From: Paenibacillus massiliensis subsp. panacisoli DSM 21345
GTDB lineage: Bacteria > Bacillota > Bacilli > Paenibacillales > Paenibacillaceae
Length of the DNA stretch: 64,000 nt
NCBI RefSeq assembly: GCF_000426545.1
Contig: NZ_AUFO01000001.1
Span: 558,001 to 622,000, forward strand
Reading direction: 5' to 3'
Shown here: piece after piece, positions 1 to 8,550 of the stretch
Numbering within the stretch: position 1 is the first letter of the stretch
How the letters are laid out: every line of letters starts with the position of its first letter
Notes under the pieces: model-generated
Told to the model about the DNA's origin: nothing
The model's database searches: none
Seen by the model: the letters and a program-made list of their open reading frames with translations, nothing else
Position numbers and translations under genes: made by a program

Positions 1-218
1 TTAAAGGCTTCGTAGTAGGTGTTACCTTGATTCTGATCCTACTGATCACACACCGTTCGTATAATTCATCCTATATGTGGCCGTTCATTCCGTTCAATGC
101 GAAGGCTATGGCGGAAATTATACTTCGTAGGCCGATGCTGACCTCCAGAGATCGTCCTTCCTTCAACAAGACACGGGATAGCTCGCGGATGCCGCCTCGT
201 GAGCGTCGAAGAGAATAA
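1..218 (+). CDS. spoVAF: Spore germination protein, SpoVAF/GerA family (C-terminal fragment)
   Basis: This is the last ~71 residues of a gene whose start lies before the window; the reading frame begins at base 3 and stops at 218. It shows the end of a hydrophobic segment followed by YMWPFIPFN and a basic tail with RPSFNKTRD, the usual ending of GerAA/SpoVAF membrane proteins (an aromatic/proline turn, then a cytosolic basic tail). Its place directly upstream of lysA matches the end of the B. subtilis spoVA operon, where SpoVAF is an integral membrane protein of the spore inner membrane. The family is clear; SpoVAF rather than another GerA paralogue is inferred from the neighbour. Confidence 0.75.
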   Translation, partial: KGFVVGVTLILILLITHRSYNSSYMWPFIPFNAKAMAEIILRRPMLTSRDRPSFNKTRDSSRMPPRERRRE

Positions 219-336
219 GACGGCAAGTACAAACGATTTGCATAAAAATCCATACCCATTCATCGGATTTTTGCTATACTGGTGTAAATGTTTCGATGGA
301 ATGAGACAGGATTCCCAGAAAGTGAGGCTCCAGGGT

Positions 337-1659
337 ATGTTTTTACATGGTACAAGTCAAATTAATGCACAGGGACATTTGGAGATCGGGGGCTGCGATA
401 CGGTTCAGTTGAAGGAACAATTCGGCACCCCATTATATATTATGGACGAGCAATTGATTCGTCAGCGCTGCCGGGAGTTCGTGAGTGCATTCCGCGCTAC
501 AGGACTGTCCTTCCAGGTCGCATATGCGAGCAAGGCATTCTGTACGGTGGCCATGTGTGCACTGGTTGCCGAGGAAGGCATGTCGCTGGATGTCGTATCC
601 GACGGGGAATTGTTCACTGCATTGCAGGCGGGCTTCCCTGTTGAACGGATTCACTTTCATGGCAACAACAAGACTCCCGACGAGATCGAGATGGCGCTGG
701 AAGCCGGAATCGGCTGCTTTGTCGTAGACAATGAGACTGAGCTGCATCTGCTGCAGGCGATTGCAAGCGAGAAGAACGTACAGGCGAATATTTTGCTCCG
801 TGTAACTCCGGGAGTCGAGGCCCACACCCATGAGTACATTTCTACGGGACAGACGGATTCCAAGTTCGGATTCGACATCGGTAACGGGTCGGCTTACGAG
901 GCGGTTAAGCTTGCCTTGCAAAAAAGCCATCTGCGCCTGCTAGGTGTGCATTCCCACATCGGCTCGCAAATTTTCGAGGTAGACGGATTTATGGTTGCGG
1001 CAGAGCGTGTGGCTCATTTTACTCGTGAGGTGTACGAACAGCTGCATGCGGAGTTCAGGGTCATTAACCTGGGCGGAGGCTTCGGTATTCGTTATACAGA
1101 AGAGGATACGCCTCTGGCTGTTGCCAAATATGTGGAGGCCATTAGCCAAGCGGTCCACACTCATTTTTCGGGAATTGGCAAGCAGTTGCCCGAGATCTGG
1201 ATTGAGCCAGGTCGCAGTATTGTAGGGGATGCCGGGACTACCCTGTACACGATAGGAAGTGTCAAGGATATTCCGGACATCAGAAAATACGTGTCAGTAG
1301 ACGGCGGGATGACCGATAATCCAAGACCTGCGCTCTATCAGGCCAAGTATGAGGCTATGCTGGCCAATCGGGCCAATGATTCGGATGAAGAGACAGTGTC
1401 CATTGCCGGGAAATGCTGCGAGAGTGGTGACATGTTAATCTGGGATATGGAGTTGCCACAGGTACAATCTGGAGACCTGCTGGCTGTAGCGGCTACAGGA
1501 GCCTATAACTATTCGATGGCGAGCAATTACAACCGACTGCGCCGTCCGGCCGTTGTGTTCGTGAAGGATGGTCACGCAGAGCTGGTCGTACGCCGTGAGA
1601 CCTTTGAGGATATTGTGCGTAATGATCTGGTGCCGAAGAAGGCGCTATCGCAATGCTAG
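337..1659 (+). CDS. lysA: Diaminopimelate decarboxylase
   Basis: PLP enzyme that decarboxylates meso-diaminopimelate to L-lysine, the last step of lysine synthesis, in the cytosol. The 440-residue product has the fold-type III signatures: PLP lysine in YASKAF (Lys66), the glycine-rich loop GGGFGIRY, EPGRSIVG for phosphate binding and CCESGD, which supplies the active-site Cys across the dimer. I chose ATG 337 because homologues begin MFLHGT; an in-frame ATG at 301 and longer upstream extensions lack family support and overlap a region with no coding character. It lies downstream of spoVAF, probably as its own transcription unit. No lysine riboswitch is visible in the 118-base gap. Confidence 0.95.
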   Translation: MFLHGTSQINAQGHLEIGGCDTVQLKEQFGTPLYIMDEQLIRQRCREFVSAFRATGLSFQVAYASKAFCTVAMCALVAEEGMSLDVVSDGELFTALQAGFPVERIHFHGNNKTPDEIEMALEAGIGCFVVDNETELHLLQAIASEKNVQANILLRVTPGVEAHTHEYISTGQTDSKFGFDIGNGSAYEAVKLALQKSHLRLLGVHSHIGSQIFEVDGFMVAAERVAHFTREVYEQLHAEFRVINLGGGFGIRYTEEDTPLAVAKYVEAISQAVHTHFSGIGKQLPEIWIEPGRSIVGDAGTTLYTIGSVKDIPDIRKYVSVDGGMTDNPRPALYQAKYEAMLANRANDSDEETVSIAGKCCESGDMLIWDMELPQVQSGDLLAVAATGAYNYSMASNYNRLRRPAVVFVKDGHAELVVRRETFEDIVRNDLVPKKALSQC

Positions 1660-1756
1660 AGACTAACTGTGAGCAAAGATGATCACTTCGACAGACTGGA
1701 TGTGACGGATTCGACATACTCGATGATGTATAGATCGTAAAAAAGATGTGAAAATT

Positions 1757-1785
1757 TTGCTAACTGTGCGGTTTCATAGTACACT
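1757..1785 (+). promoter_or_regulatory. Candidate sigma-A promoter for ppiB
   Basis: TTGCTA and TACACT are separated by 17 bases, about 50 bases before the ppiB start. Good spacing with imperfect hexamers; inferred from sequence only. Confidence 0.5.
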
Positions 1786-1836
1786 AGTACTTGGACTTTT
1801 TATTGACGCTGAAGAGCGAAAGGAGAACGAACATAG

Positions 1837-2268
1837 ATGGCAAAACAAGCAAAAATCAAGCTGGAGAACGGCGGCGAAGTGCTGATCGATCTGTTTGACA
1901 ATGAAGCACCGAATACGGTAGCTAACTTTGAGAAGCTGGCGAATTCCGGGTTCTACAACGGATTGGTATTCCACCGTGTCATTCCTGGCTTCGTAGCCCA
2001 AGGCGGTTGCCCGAACGGTTCAGGAACAGGCGGCCCTGGTTACACTATTAACTGTGAAATCAACCCGAACAAACATGAGCGCGGCACGCTGGCCATGGCT
2101 CATGCTGGACGCAACACAGGTGGCAGCCAGTTCTACATCTGCTACCAGCCACAGCCTCACCTGGATGGTCAACATACCGTATTTGGTAAAGTGACCAAAG
2201 GTATGGAATTGGTTGATGCTTTCCAAGGCCGTGATCGCATGGAGACTGTAGAGGTTGTAGAGGTTTAA
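1837..2268 (+). CDS. ppiB: Peptidyl-prolyl cis-trans isomerase, cyclophilin type
   Basis: Cytosolic cyclophilin of 143 residues that catalyses cis-trans isomerisation of prolyl bonds. It has the active-site motif [13 protein letters not shown] near residue 45 (Arg47 is catalytic), GSQFYI, and the [12 protein letters not shown] strand. There is no signal peptide. The start is preceded by AAAGGAGAACG at good spacing. It appears monocistronic, with its own candidate promoter upstream and a strong terminator 30 bases downstream. Its position next to lysA and the riboflavin region is as in B. subtilis. Confidence 0.95.
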   Translation: MAKQAKIKLENGGEVLIDLFDNEAPNTVANFEKLANSGFYNGLVFHRVIPGFVAQGGCPNGSGTGGPGYTINCEINPNKHERGTLAMAHAGRNTGGSQFYICYQPQPHLDGQHTVFGKVTKGMELVDAFQGRDRMETVEVVEV

Positions 2269-2297
2269 TTGAATACATGTGCGTTATGCACGTAGGG

Positions 2298-2336
2298 AAG
2301 TACAGGTCAGATTGGTTCTGATCTGTACTTTTTTTG
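2298..2336 (+). terminator. Intrinsic terminator after ppiB
   Basis: A 14-bp stem (arms 2298-2311 and 2317-2330, one G-T pair) with a short loop runs into a T-tract. Confidence 0.85.
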
Positions 2337-2504
2337 TTGCGCTCAATTGCCCGAGGTCTCGTGATTTCAATCACAAGTGACTCTCTCACCTAGGACTATA
2401 ATGTGCATATATTTAAAATTTAGTGTTTCTGAGAAATGAAAAATCAGCTGTACATGTGTGCATTACTTGCGGAGTACATAATTCAAACTAGGGGTGGGAG
2501 CGCT

Positions 2505-2969
2505 ATGAATAAAGCCAATACAGTACAAGAATATACATTTGCTGACCTGAAAAAAATCTCCCGAACCCGAATGGGCGATTCACTTCCAATCGAGCTGTAT
2601 CGGGCAATCCGCCTGATTGGCATGTATCAAGGGCTTCCTATGAAGGGCAAGGGTACCACGGTGACTATCGGTCGAAAAATAGGCGAAAGCCTCCCTGTCC
2701 AATCGGTGACAGAATTGCTGGATTTATTTCGCGAGCTGAAGATCGGAGACCCTCAGATTGTCGTAGAGGAAGAACATCGTATGGTCGTCGCAGTGAAGGA
2801 TTGCTTTTGCTCAGGCTTGCCCGAGATGGAAGAGAGCATGGTGTGTGACCTGGAGGGGGCGATCATGGAGGGTGCCTTGACCCAAATTTTGAAACGGAGA
2901 GTTCATGTTCGTGAAATTAAATGCAATGTTAACGGCGATGAGCATTGCGAATATGAGGTTCGTTACTAA
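2505..2969 (+). CDS. V4R-domain (4-vinyl reductase type) protein
   Basis: A 154-residue soluble protein. The C-terminal half looks like a V4R small-molecule-binding domain: a cluster VKDCFCSGLPEM near residue 105 and the ending CNVNGDEHCEYEVRY, where Cys and His residues are typical metal or ligand positions of this family. The N-terminal half (about residues 10-90) is predicted alpha/beta without a motif I recognise. ATG 2505 follows GGGGTGGGAG; the longer upstream frame has no ribosome site. The gene stands alone between two terminators. V4R domains usually sense hydrophobic ligands or help in tetrapyrrole or aromatic metabolism; the actual role is not deducible. Confidence 0.65.
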   Translation: MNKANTVQEYTFADLKKISRTRMGDSLPIELYRAIRLIGMYQGLPMKGKGTTVTIGRKIGESLPVQSVTELLDLFRELKIGDPQIVVEEEHRMVVAVKDCFCSGLPEMEESMVCDLEGAIMEGALTQILKRRVHVREIKCNVNGDEHCEYEVRY

Positions 2970-3013
2970 ATGACAATAAGAGACTTGGCTCATGTGAGTC
3001 CATCTCGAACCAG

Positions 3014-3054
3014 AAGACCTTGGTCCTGATAATGACAGGAGCAAGGTCTTTTTT
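3014..3054 (+). terminator. Intrinsic terminator after the V4R gene
   Basis: Arms AAGACCTTGGTCCTG and CAGGAGCAAGGTCTT pair with one mismatch, followed by TTTT. Confidence 0.8.
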
Positions 3055-3192
3055 ATGCGGCAAAATGAACATATTTTTCACGTGCACAATTAAACAATGG
3101 TGATGTAAATTCCGATATAGCGGTAGGGGCTACTTTAAATATAGCGATGCTCACTTGAAATGGGACAAACTGGAATTACGAGAGGTGCATTA

Positions 3193-3642
3193 ATGCTGAC
3201 GCTAAACAAGGCTGAGATTATTGATATTACAAGAAAGCAAATGGCGAAGGTCATGCGGCTATTTCCTATAGAGTTGAAATTTACAAACGATTTTGGACGA
3301 GAACGTCCGACAGCTGCACAGAAATTCAGTCTAACGAACCAACATTATTCGGCCAAGGTGATGGACTGTGTACTGGAGCATGAGGTTCGGCCTATTTTGA
3401 TGTGTGAAATTATCTATTTTCTGAAATGTGAGTACATGGACGGGACCGTAGACTTGCGGCTTGATTATGATTTGCGTGAGGGGATGGAGCAGGCTCCTTC
3501 GGCAATAGCTGTCATTACCTTTGATGATACTGCTGAGTTGGATATACAGGATCTTGAAATTCTGATTGACCTGGCCTTGCAGATGAATGACAAGCATTGG
3601 TTCAAAGAGCTAATGTACAAATACACGGAAATGCAGCGTTAA
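3193..3642 (+). CDS. Hypothetical protein with IDEAL-like C-terminus
   Basis: A 149-residue acidic soluble protein of unknown function. The last ~30 residues (LEILIDLALQMNDKHWFKEL, then YKYTEMQR) resemble the short IDEAL domain found at the C-terminus of several Firmicute proteins, where an Ile-Asp-x-Ala-Leu helix is followed by a DK..F..L helix. The upstream part has a mixed alpha/beta pattern with no catalytic motif. I prefer ATG 3193, preceded by GAGAGGTG, over the ATG at 3160. It is monocistronic, with a hairpin terminator after the stop. The IDEAL assignment is by eye and should be treated as a suggestion. Confidence 0.5.
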   Translation: MLTLNKAEIIDITRKQMAKVMRLFPIELKFTNDFGRERPTAAQKFSLTNQHYSAKVMDCVLEHEVRPILMCEIIYFLKCEYMDGTVDLRLDYDLREGMEQAPSAIAVITFDDTAELDIQDLEILIDLALQMNDKHWFKELMYKYTEMQR

Positions 3643-3660
3643 AGGACTGTCTGTATGGCG

Positions 3661-3693
3661 AAAGGTTACTTGTGATCAACGAGTAGCCTTTTT
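3661..3693 (+). terminator. Intrinsic terminator
   Basis: AAAGGTTACT pairs with AGTAGCCTTT (one G-T), followed by TT; a short stem with a brief T-run. Confidence 0.65.
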
Positions 3694-3875
3694 GCAGTGG
3701 GATGTGTAAAAAAGCTAACAAGCACGGGGTGGGTGTAGGAACACATTTATAAGACTGGCTTGCATTTTTTTCAGTCTAGTGTTAGTTTAGATATAATTTC
3801 TTGAACAATTCATTTTGTTCTGAGATGGCAGTTCAACAGAATTGTCGTAATTTGCTTGTACAACTACATGTAAGT

Positions 3876-4038
3876 TTCCTTCGGGGTTGGGTGAAATTCC
3901 CTACCGGCGGTGATGGCTCTTACGCTTACGAAGCGTGATTAGCCTTAGTCCGTGACCCGGATGCTGTCTGCAAGACAGCAGAAGGTGGACCTGGTGCAAT
4001 TCCGGGACCGACAGTATAGTCTGGATGGGAGAAGGAGA
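3876..4038 (+). ncRNA. FMN riboswitch (RFN element)
   Basis: The conserved RFN blocks are present in order: TTCGGGGTTGGGTGAAATTC, CCTACCGGCGGTGATGGC, a variable hairpin (TTACGCTTACGAAGCGTGA), TTAGTCCGTGACCCGG, a second variable hairpin (GCTGTCTGCAAGACAGC), then GGTGGACCTGGTGCAATTCC and GGGACCGACAGTATAGTCTG, closing with GGATGGGAGAAGGA. This aptamer binds FMN and shuts off riboflavin synthesis genes. The downstream gene is ribE, consistent with that role. Confidence 0.96.
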
Positions 4039-4257
4039 TCGGACACAGAATAGCTCTATGTACATCTGCTGTATAAGACAGTGGTTGTACGCAGGTATGT
4101 TTCTTACATACCTACAGATGCTATGCTGTGCTTCATTTCACAAAGTAGTCTACTCATTTTCGAATGAGCAGGGCTTATTTAGGCAACGCTATTCCTGCTG
4201 GGATGGTCTGTTGACCTATGGATAATGTGAATGATTGAAAATGATCTGATATCTCTC
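4039..4257 (+). other. Long linker between FMN aptamer and terminator
   Basis: About 220 bases with no supported gene. An open frame at 4025-4225 overlaps the aptamer and has no credible protein features. A perfect 8-bp hairpin (4093-4100 with 4106-4113, AGGTATGT/ACATACCT) is the only clear structure. The segment may contain the antiterminator, or may be residue of a lost gene such as ribD. Confidence 0.5.
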
Positions 4258-4290
4258 AAACCCCTGGCGGAGCATCCGTTAGGGGTTTTC
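4258..4290 (+). terminator. Leader terminator of the rib operon
   Basis: A 13-bp stem (4258-4270 with 4276-4288, two G-T pairs) around AGCAT ends in a short T-run just before ribE. It is the likely FMN-controlled attenuator. Confidence 0.75.
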
Positions 4291-4358
4291 TGTGTTTTAC
4301 GGTTCATTTGTACATAGTCCCGTGCACTCGGTACGGTGGCTGGAAAGGAGGGAGAGGC

Positions 4359-5021
4359 ATGTTTACTGGCTTGGTGGAGGAGGTCGGCACGGTGAATCGG
4401 ATCACCCGTAACGGAGAAGCCATGGTGCTGCACATCCAGGCTGCTCTCATTATGGATGATCTGAAGCTGGGTGACAGCGTGGCGGTGAATGGTGTATGTC
4501 TGACCGTCACACAGATTGCAGGCAGCAGCTTCGGGGCGGATGTCATGCCGCAGACGTTCCGCCATACAGGTCTGCGTTTGCTGGAGTCTGGCAGCCGTGT
4601 GAACCTGGAGCGGGCCATGCTGGCCGATGGACGCTTTGGCGGACATATTGTGCAAGGGCATGTAGATGCAACAGGGAAGATTATCCGGGTGTATAAGGAT
4701 CAGAATGCGGTGGTCTTCGAGCTCATGCCTGAGGATACAGCATTATTCAAATACTTGATTCCCAAGGGCTCTGTGACGATTGACGGGATTAGCTTGACGG
4801 TGGCCTACACGCAGCAGGATCTATTCGCTGTATCGATCATCCCGCATACACTGGCAGCTACAGCCCTGCAGGGTAAGCACAATGGTGACGTTGTGAATCT
4901 GGAGTGCGACATTCTAGGGAAATATGTAGAGCATCTGCTACATGCCAGATATGAGAGCGGACCGAAGCAGGAGAGCAGCCGCATCGACATGGAGTACCTG
5001 TCCAAGCATGGCTTTTGTTAA
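4359..5021 (+). CDS. ribE: Riboflavin synthase, alpha chain
   Basis: Converts two molecules of 6,7-dimethyl-8-ribityllumazine to riboflavin plus the pyrimidinedione. The 220-residue product starts with the family signature MFTGLVEEVGTV and has two lumazine-binding barrel repeats; GGHIVQGHVDATG near residue 95 and SIIPHTLAATAL near residue 155 are typical. ATG 4359 is preceded by AAAGGAGGGAG; the ORF extends further upstream but without family similarity. It is the first gene of ribE-ribBA-ribH under the FMN riboswitch. The usual first gene ribD is absent here. Confidence 0.95.
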   Translation: MFTGLVEEVGTVNRITRNGEAMVLHIQAALIMDDLKLGDSVAVNGVCLTVTQIAGSSFGADVMPQTFRHTGLRLLESGSRVNLERAMLADGRFGGHIVQGHVDATGKIIRVYKDQNAVVFELMPEDTALFKYLIPKGSVTIDGISLTVAYTQQDLFAVSIIPHTLAATALQGKHNGDVVNLECDILGKYVEHLLHARYESGPKQESSRIDMEYLSKHGFC

Positions 5022-5092
5022 AAAAGGGTCGGCCAGAGCAGTGAAAGTCAGGAGACTGACAACAGATAGAGTAATTTGAAGGAGGGATTATT

Positions 5093-6328
5093 GTGGATGA
5101 CACCATTCGATTGGATCGCATTGAGGATGCAATCGCTGATCTGCGCCAAGGCAAAATTGTCATTGTCGTGGATGACGAAGATCGTGAAAATGAGGGGGAT
5201 TTCATCGTTCTGGCTGATAAGGTAACGCCTGAAGCCATTAATTTCATGATTACAGAAGGTCGAGGTCTCGTCTGCGTAGCTATTTCACAGCAGCGTGCGG
5301 ATCAACTGCAGTTGAAGCCGATGGTCAGCCAGAATACGGATTTTCATGGGACCGCCTTTACCGTATCGGTAGATCATAAGCTTACTACGACTGGCATCTC
5401 CGCTGTCGAGCGGGCGATGACGGTAAGAGCCTTGGTCGATGAATCTACAGGAGCGGAGGATTTCCGCAAGCCTGGGCACATGTTCCCGTTGATTGCCAAG
5501 GATGGCGGCGTACTAAGAAGGGCCGGACATACGGAGGCTGCTGTTGATCTGGCACGGCTTAGCGGCGGAGCAGAGGCAGGGGTCATTTGCGAGGTCATCA
5601 AGGAAGATGGCACGATGGCAAGACTACCGGATCTGGCTGAGCTGGCTACGAAGCATGGATTGAAGCTAATCACCATCAAGGACCTCATCAGCTACAGAAT
5701 CAGCAGAGAGCAGTTGGTTCAGCGGGAGGTATCTGTGAAGATGCCAACCGAGTTCGGTGAATTTCAGGCGGTAGCCTATACGAATGAGCTTGATTCCAAG
5801 GAGCATCTGGCACTGGTTAAAGGGACGATCGATCCAAGCAAGCCTGTGCTGGTGCGAGTTCACTCTGAATGCCTGACAGGAGATGTCTTCCATTCCTTAA
5901 GATGTGATTGTGGGCCGCAGTTCGCTGCCGCTCTACAACAGATTCAAGCAGAGGGTGCAGGTGTGCTGCTGTATATGCGTCAGGAGGGCCGTGGCATTGG
6001 CTTGATTAATAAGCTAAAAGCCTATAAACTTCAAGAAGAAGGACTGGATACAGTTGACGCCAATCTGAAGCTGGGCTTCTCGGCTGATCTACGCGATTAT
6101 GGCATCGGTGCACAGATGCTTCGGGATTTGGGGGTGCGGCAGATTCGTCTCATGACGAACAATCCCCGCAAGATAAAAGGACTGGAAGGCTATGGCTTGC
6201 AAGTTGTAGAGCGTGTTCCGATCCAAATTCCGGAGAATGAGAACAATACGGGCTATCTTCATACCAAGCAGGCCAAGCTTGGGCACCTGTTGACTTTTGA
6301 CGCATTAGAGCAGAACGAGCAAATCTAA
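5093..6328 (+). CDS. ribBA: Bifunctional DHBP synthase / GTP cyclohydrolase II
   Basis: A 411-residue two-domain enzyme. The N-terminal RibB domain (about 1-205) makes 3,4-dihydroxy-2-butanone 4-phosphate; it shows [10 protein letters not shown] and the [16 protein letters not shown] region. The C-terminal RibA domain (about 207-400) opens GTP; it has the zinc ligands in [15 protein letters not shown] and the catalytic RQEGRGIGL. Translation starts at GTG 5093 with AAGGAGGG eight bases upstream. Second gene of the rib operon; length and domain order match Firmicute RibBA. Confidence 0.97.
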   Translation: MDDTIRLDRIEDAIADLRQGKIVIVVDDEDRENEGDFIVLADKVTPEAINFMITEGRGLVCVAISQQRADQLQLKPMVSQNTDFHGTAFTVSVDHKLTTTGISAVERAMTVRALVDESTGAEDFRKPGHMFPLIAKDGGVLRRAGHTEAAVDLARLSGGAEAGVICEVIKEDGTMARLPDLAELATKHGLKLITIKDLISYRISREQLVQREVSVKMPTEFGEFQAVAYTNELDSKEHLALVKGTIDPSKPVLVRVHSECLTGDVFHSLRCDCGPQFAAALQQIQAEGAGVLLYMRQEGRGIGLINKLKAYKLQEEGLDTVDANLKLGFSADLRDYGIGAQMLRDLGVRQIRLMTNNPRKIKGLEGYGLQVVERVPIQIPENENNTGYLHTKQAKLGHLLTFDALEQNEQI

Positions 6329-6359
6329 AATCACTATGAAAAAGAGAGGCTGATGAAGC

Positions 6360-6827
6360 GTGGCACATTATTTTGAAGGTCATCTTGTATCTAAAGGTTT
6401 AAAATATGGTATTGTAGTAGGAAGGTTCAATGAATTCATCACCAGCAAGCTTCTGAGTGGGGCACTTGATGCGCTTAACCGTCACGGTGTGATGGATGAA
6501 GAGGTTGACGTGGCGTGGGTGCCAGGTGCATTCGAGATTCCATTGATTGCACAGAAGATGGCTGAGAGTGGAAAGTATGATGCAGTCATCACCTTGGGAA
6601 CGGTCATTCGTGGTTCTACAACACATTATGATTATGTATGTAATGAAGTGGCTAAGGGCGTATCTGCCATCAACCTGAAGACAGGGGTGCCTGTTATCTT
6701 CGGTCTAGTCACTACAGAGAATATAGAGCAGGCTGTCGAACGTGCAGGAACCAAGGCTGGTAATAAAGGCTGGGATTCGGCTGTCGCAGCTATTGAAATG
6801 GCAAATCTGAGCAAGCAGCTACAATAG
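6360..6827 (+). CDS. ribH: 6,7-dimethyl-8-ribityllumazine synthase
   Basis: Condenses the RibA-pathway pyrimidine with DHBP to lumazine, the substrate of RibE, in an icosahedral capsid. The 155-residue product has the substrate loop GRFNEFIT, the WVPGAFEIP segment, [16 protein letters not shown] and the phosphate/active His region. It starts at GTG 6360 after AGAGAGGCTGATG. Last gene of the operon; no strong T-rich terminator follows, so some read-through to scpA is possible. Confidence 0.96.
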   Translation: MAHYFEGHLVSKGLKYGIVVGRFNEFITSKLLSGALDALNRHGVMDEEVDVAWVPGAFEIPLIAQKMAESGKYDAVITLGTVIRGSTTHYDYVCNEVAKGVSAINLKTGVPVIFGLVTTENIEQAVERAGTKAGNKGWDSAVAAIEMANLSKQLQ

Positions 6828-7031
6828 AAGCTTGCTGGCTTGCTAAGGTAGTATGGAATAGCTTGCCGGGACATTGTACTGTCTACTGAATAAGCTCCTG
6901 CAATCAGGAGACTTGTCAGCCATCGGTGCAACTCACGGCGAGCGTCTTTATGAGCCTGTTGGGAATCCACAAGTGACATTACTGTAGATGAGCACAGGCC
7001 GGAAGTAGTAATTTGGCGGGAGGAAGCACTT

Positions 7032-7829
7032 TTGACAGTGGTAACATATAAACTAGAGACGTTCGAGGGTCCGCTTGATCTGCTGCTGCATTTAATTGAT
7101 AAAGCCGAGATTGATATACAGGACATACCCATCAGTGAAATAACCGACCAGTATATGGCTTATCTGAACAGCATGCAGGAGCTGGAGCTCGAGATCACGA
7201 GCGAATTTCTGGTAATGGCGGCCACGCTCTTGTCCATCAAGAGCAAGCTGCTTCTTCCGAAGCCTCCGGTTCTCGACTTTGAGGAGGATTACTTCTTATA
7301 TGAAGAGGACGATGAAGATCCACGAGCAGAGCTGATACGTAGACTGATCGAATATCGTAAGTATAAAGGAATCGCGCAGCATCTGAATGAACGCGAATGG
7401 GAGCGCAGCCTCATGTTCAGCAAGGAGCCGGAGGATCTCAGCTCATACATGCCTTCTGTTCCGGCTAACCCTGTGCAAGGTCTGCATGTCTCAGACCTGA
7501 TCGCAGCTTTTCAACGGGCTCTACGTAAGTCTGAACGGCGTTCTGTCGTCACACGTATTCATCGCGACGAGATTTCTGTGAAAGACCGTATTCAGCAGGT
7601 GCTGGGAGTGCTGCAGGGAGCTGGGCGGGGAGGCAAGGTGCTCTTCTCCAAGCTGATGCATGAGGATATGCAGCGCCATGAGATCGTCGTGACCTTTCTG
7701 GCGATTCTGGAGCTGATGAAAATGAAGCAAATTGTATGTTTCCAGGAACATGTGTTTGAGGATATTGTTATGGAGTGGAGAGGGGAATTACTGGGCGATG
7801 GAATACCCGAAGCTGAAATCGATTATTGA
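7032..7829 (+). CDS. scpA: Segregation and condensation protein A
   Basis: Kleisin subunit of the SMC-ScpAB condensin-like complex used in chromosome segregation. The 265-residue protein begins with the hallmark YKLETFEGPLDLLLHLI and has ITSEFLVMAATLLSIKSKLL near residue 60, with a winged-helix C-terminus that binds the SMC head. The TTG at 7032 is chosen as start because GGCGGGAGGA lies about eight bases before it; GTG 7038 is the alternative. It overlaps scpB by 32 bases, so the two are translationally coupled. Confidence 0.95.
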   Translation: MTVVTYKLETFEGPLDLLLHLIDKAEIDIQDIPISEITDQYMAYLNSMQELELEITSEFLVMAATLLSIKSKLLLPKPPVLDFEEDYFLYEEDDEDPRAELIRRLIEYRKYKGIAQHLNEREWERSLMFSKEPEDLSSYMPSVPANPVQGLHVSDLIAAFQRALRKSERRSVVTRIHRDEISVKDRIQQVLGVLQGAGRGGKVLFSKLMHEDMQRHEIVVTFLAILELMKMKQIVCFQEHVFEDIVMEWRGELLGDGIPEAEIDY

Positions 7830-8409
7830 GGGACTGCTTTTTCTGGCAGGGGAAGAAGGGCTTGCCGTGAAGCAGATCGCCGAGATTGTGGAGCAGCGTC
7901 CAGAGCTGGTCAAGGATTGTCTGGAGGATATGAGGAACGATATGCAGCAGTCCGGCAGGGGGATTCAATTGATTACACTTGCTGGACGATATCAGCTGGC
8001 GACTTTACCTGAGCATGCACCATTCTTCGAGAAGCTAGCGTATTCTCCCGCTCGTGTGTCACTATCACAGGCTGCGCTGGAGACGCTGGCGATTGTGGCC
8101 TATCGGCAGCCGATTACACGTGTAGAAATTGAAGAGATTCGTGGAGTCAAGTCAGAACGAGCCATACATACATTGGTGAACAAAGAGCTTATAGAAGAGA
8201 CTGGACGAGCTGATGCGATCGGAAGACCCATTCTCTATGGAACCACCAAAGCCTTTATGGAATATTTTGGACTGGCAAGCCTCTCGGATCTTCCGCAGCC
8301 AGAGTTGTTCGAGGATACAGATCAGCTGGAGGAAGAGACGCAGCTGCTATTCGAGAAGCTGGGAGATCAGTTGACCTTCGAAGAGGTCGAGCCTGATACA
8401 GAAGTATAG
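7798..8409 (+). CDS. scpB: Segregation and condensation protein B
   Basis: Partner of ScpA; a tandem winged-helix protein that dimerises and bridges the kleisin. 203 residues from ATG 7798, beginning MEYPKLKSIIEGLLFLAGEEG; SQAALETLAIVAYRQPITR and IEEIRGVKSERAIHTL mark the second winged helix, and GRPILYGTTKAFMEYFGL is a family motif. The start lies inside the scpA end, preceded by AGAGGGGAA. The last ~30 residues are strongly acidic. Confidence 0.95.
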   Translation: MEYPKLKSIIEGLLFLAGEEGLAVKQIAEIVEQRPELVKDCLEDMRNDMQQSGRGIQLITLAGRYQLATLPEHAPFFEKLAYSPARVSLSQAALETLAIVAYRQPITRVEIEEIRGVKSERAIHTLVNKELIEETGRADAIGRPILYGTTKAFMEYFGLASLSDLPQPELFEDTDQLEEETQLLFEKLGDQLTFEEVEPDTEV

Positions 8410-8420
8410 CTACTAAGAGC

Positions 8421-8459
8421 AGGGCTCTCAAGCTGAACAAGCTGGGACGCCCTCTTTTT
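8421..8459 (+). terminator. Probable terminator after scpB
   Basis: AGGGC/GCCCT outer stem and AGCT inner stem with internal mismatches, followed by CTTTTT. Confidence 0.55.
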
Positions 8460-8550
8460 GCGTCTGAATCTTTTCCTTTCATTGGGTTCATACTACACTT
8501 ATACAACCTTGCCTGAGGTAAGAAATGGACGGGAGAGGAGGGAGTTATTC

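Noticed and set aside
4025-4225. 66-codon open frame in the rib leader
   Set aside because: It overlaps the end of the FMN aptamer, has no recognisable protein features and looks like chance coding in a structured leader.
6828-7031. Possible small gene or T-box between ribH and scpA
   Set aside because: No T-box core, no plausible start with ribosome site; only a small CTCCTG/CAGGAG hairpin is visible.
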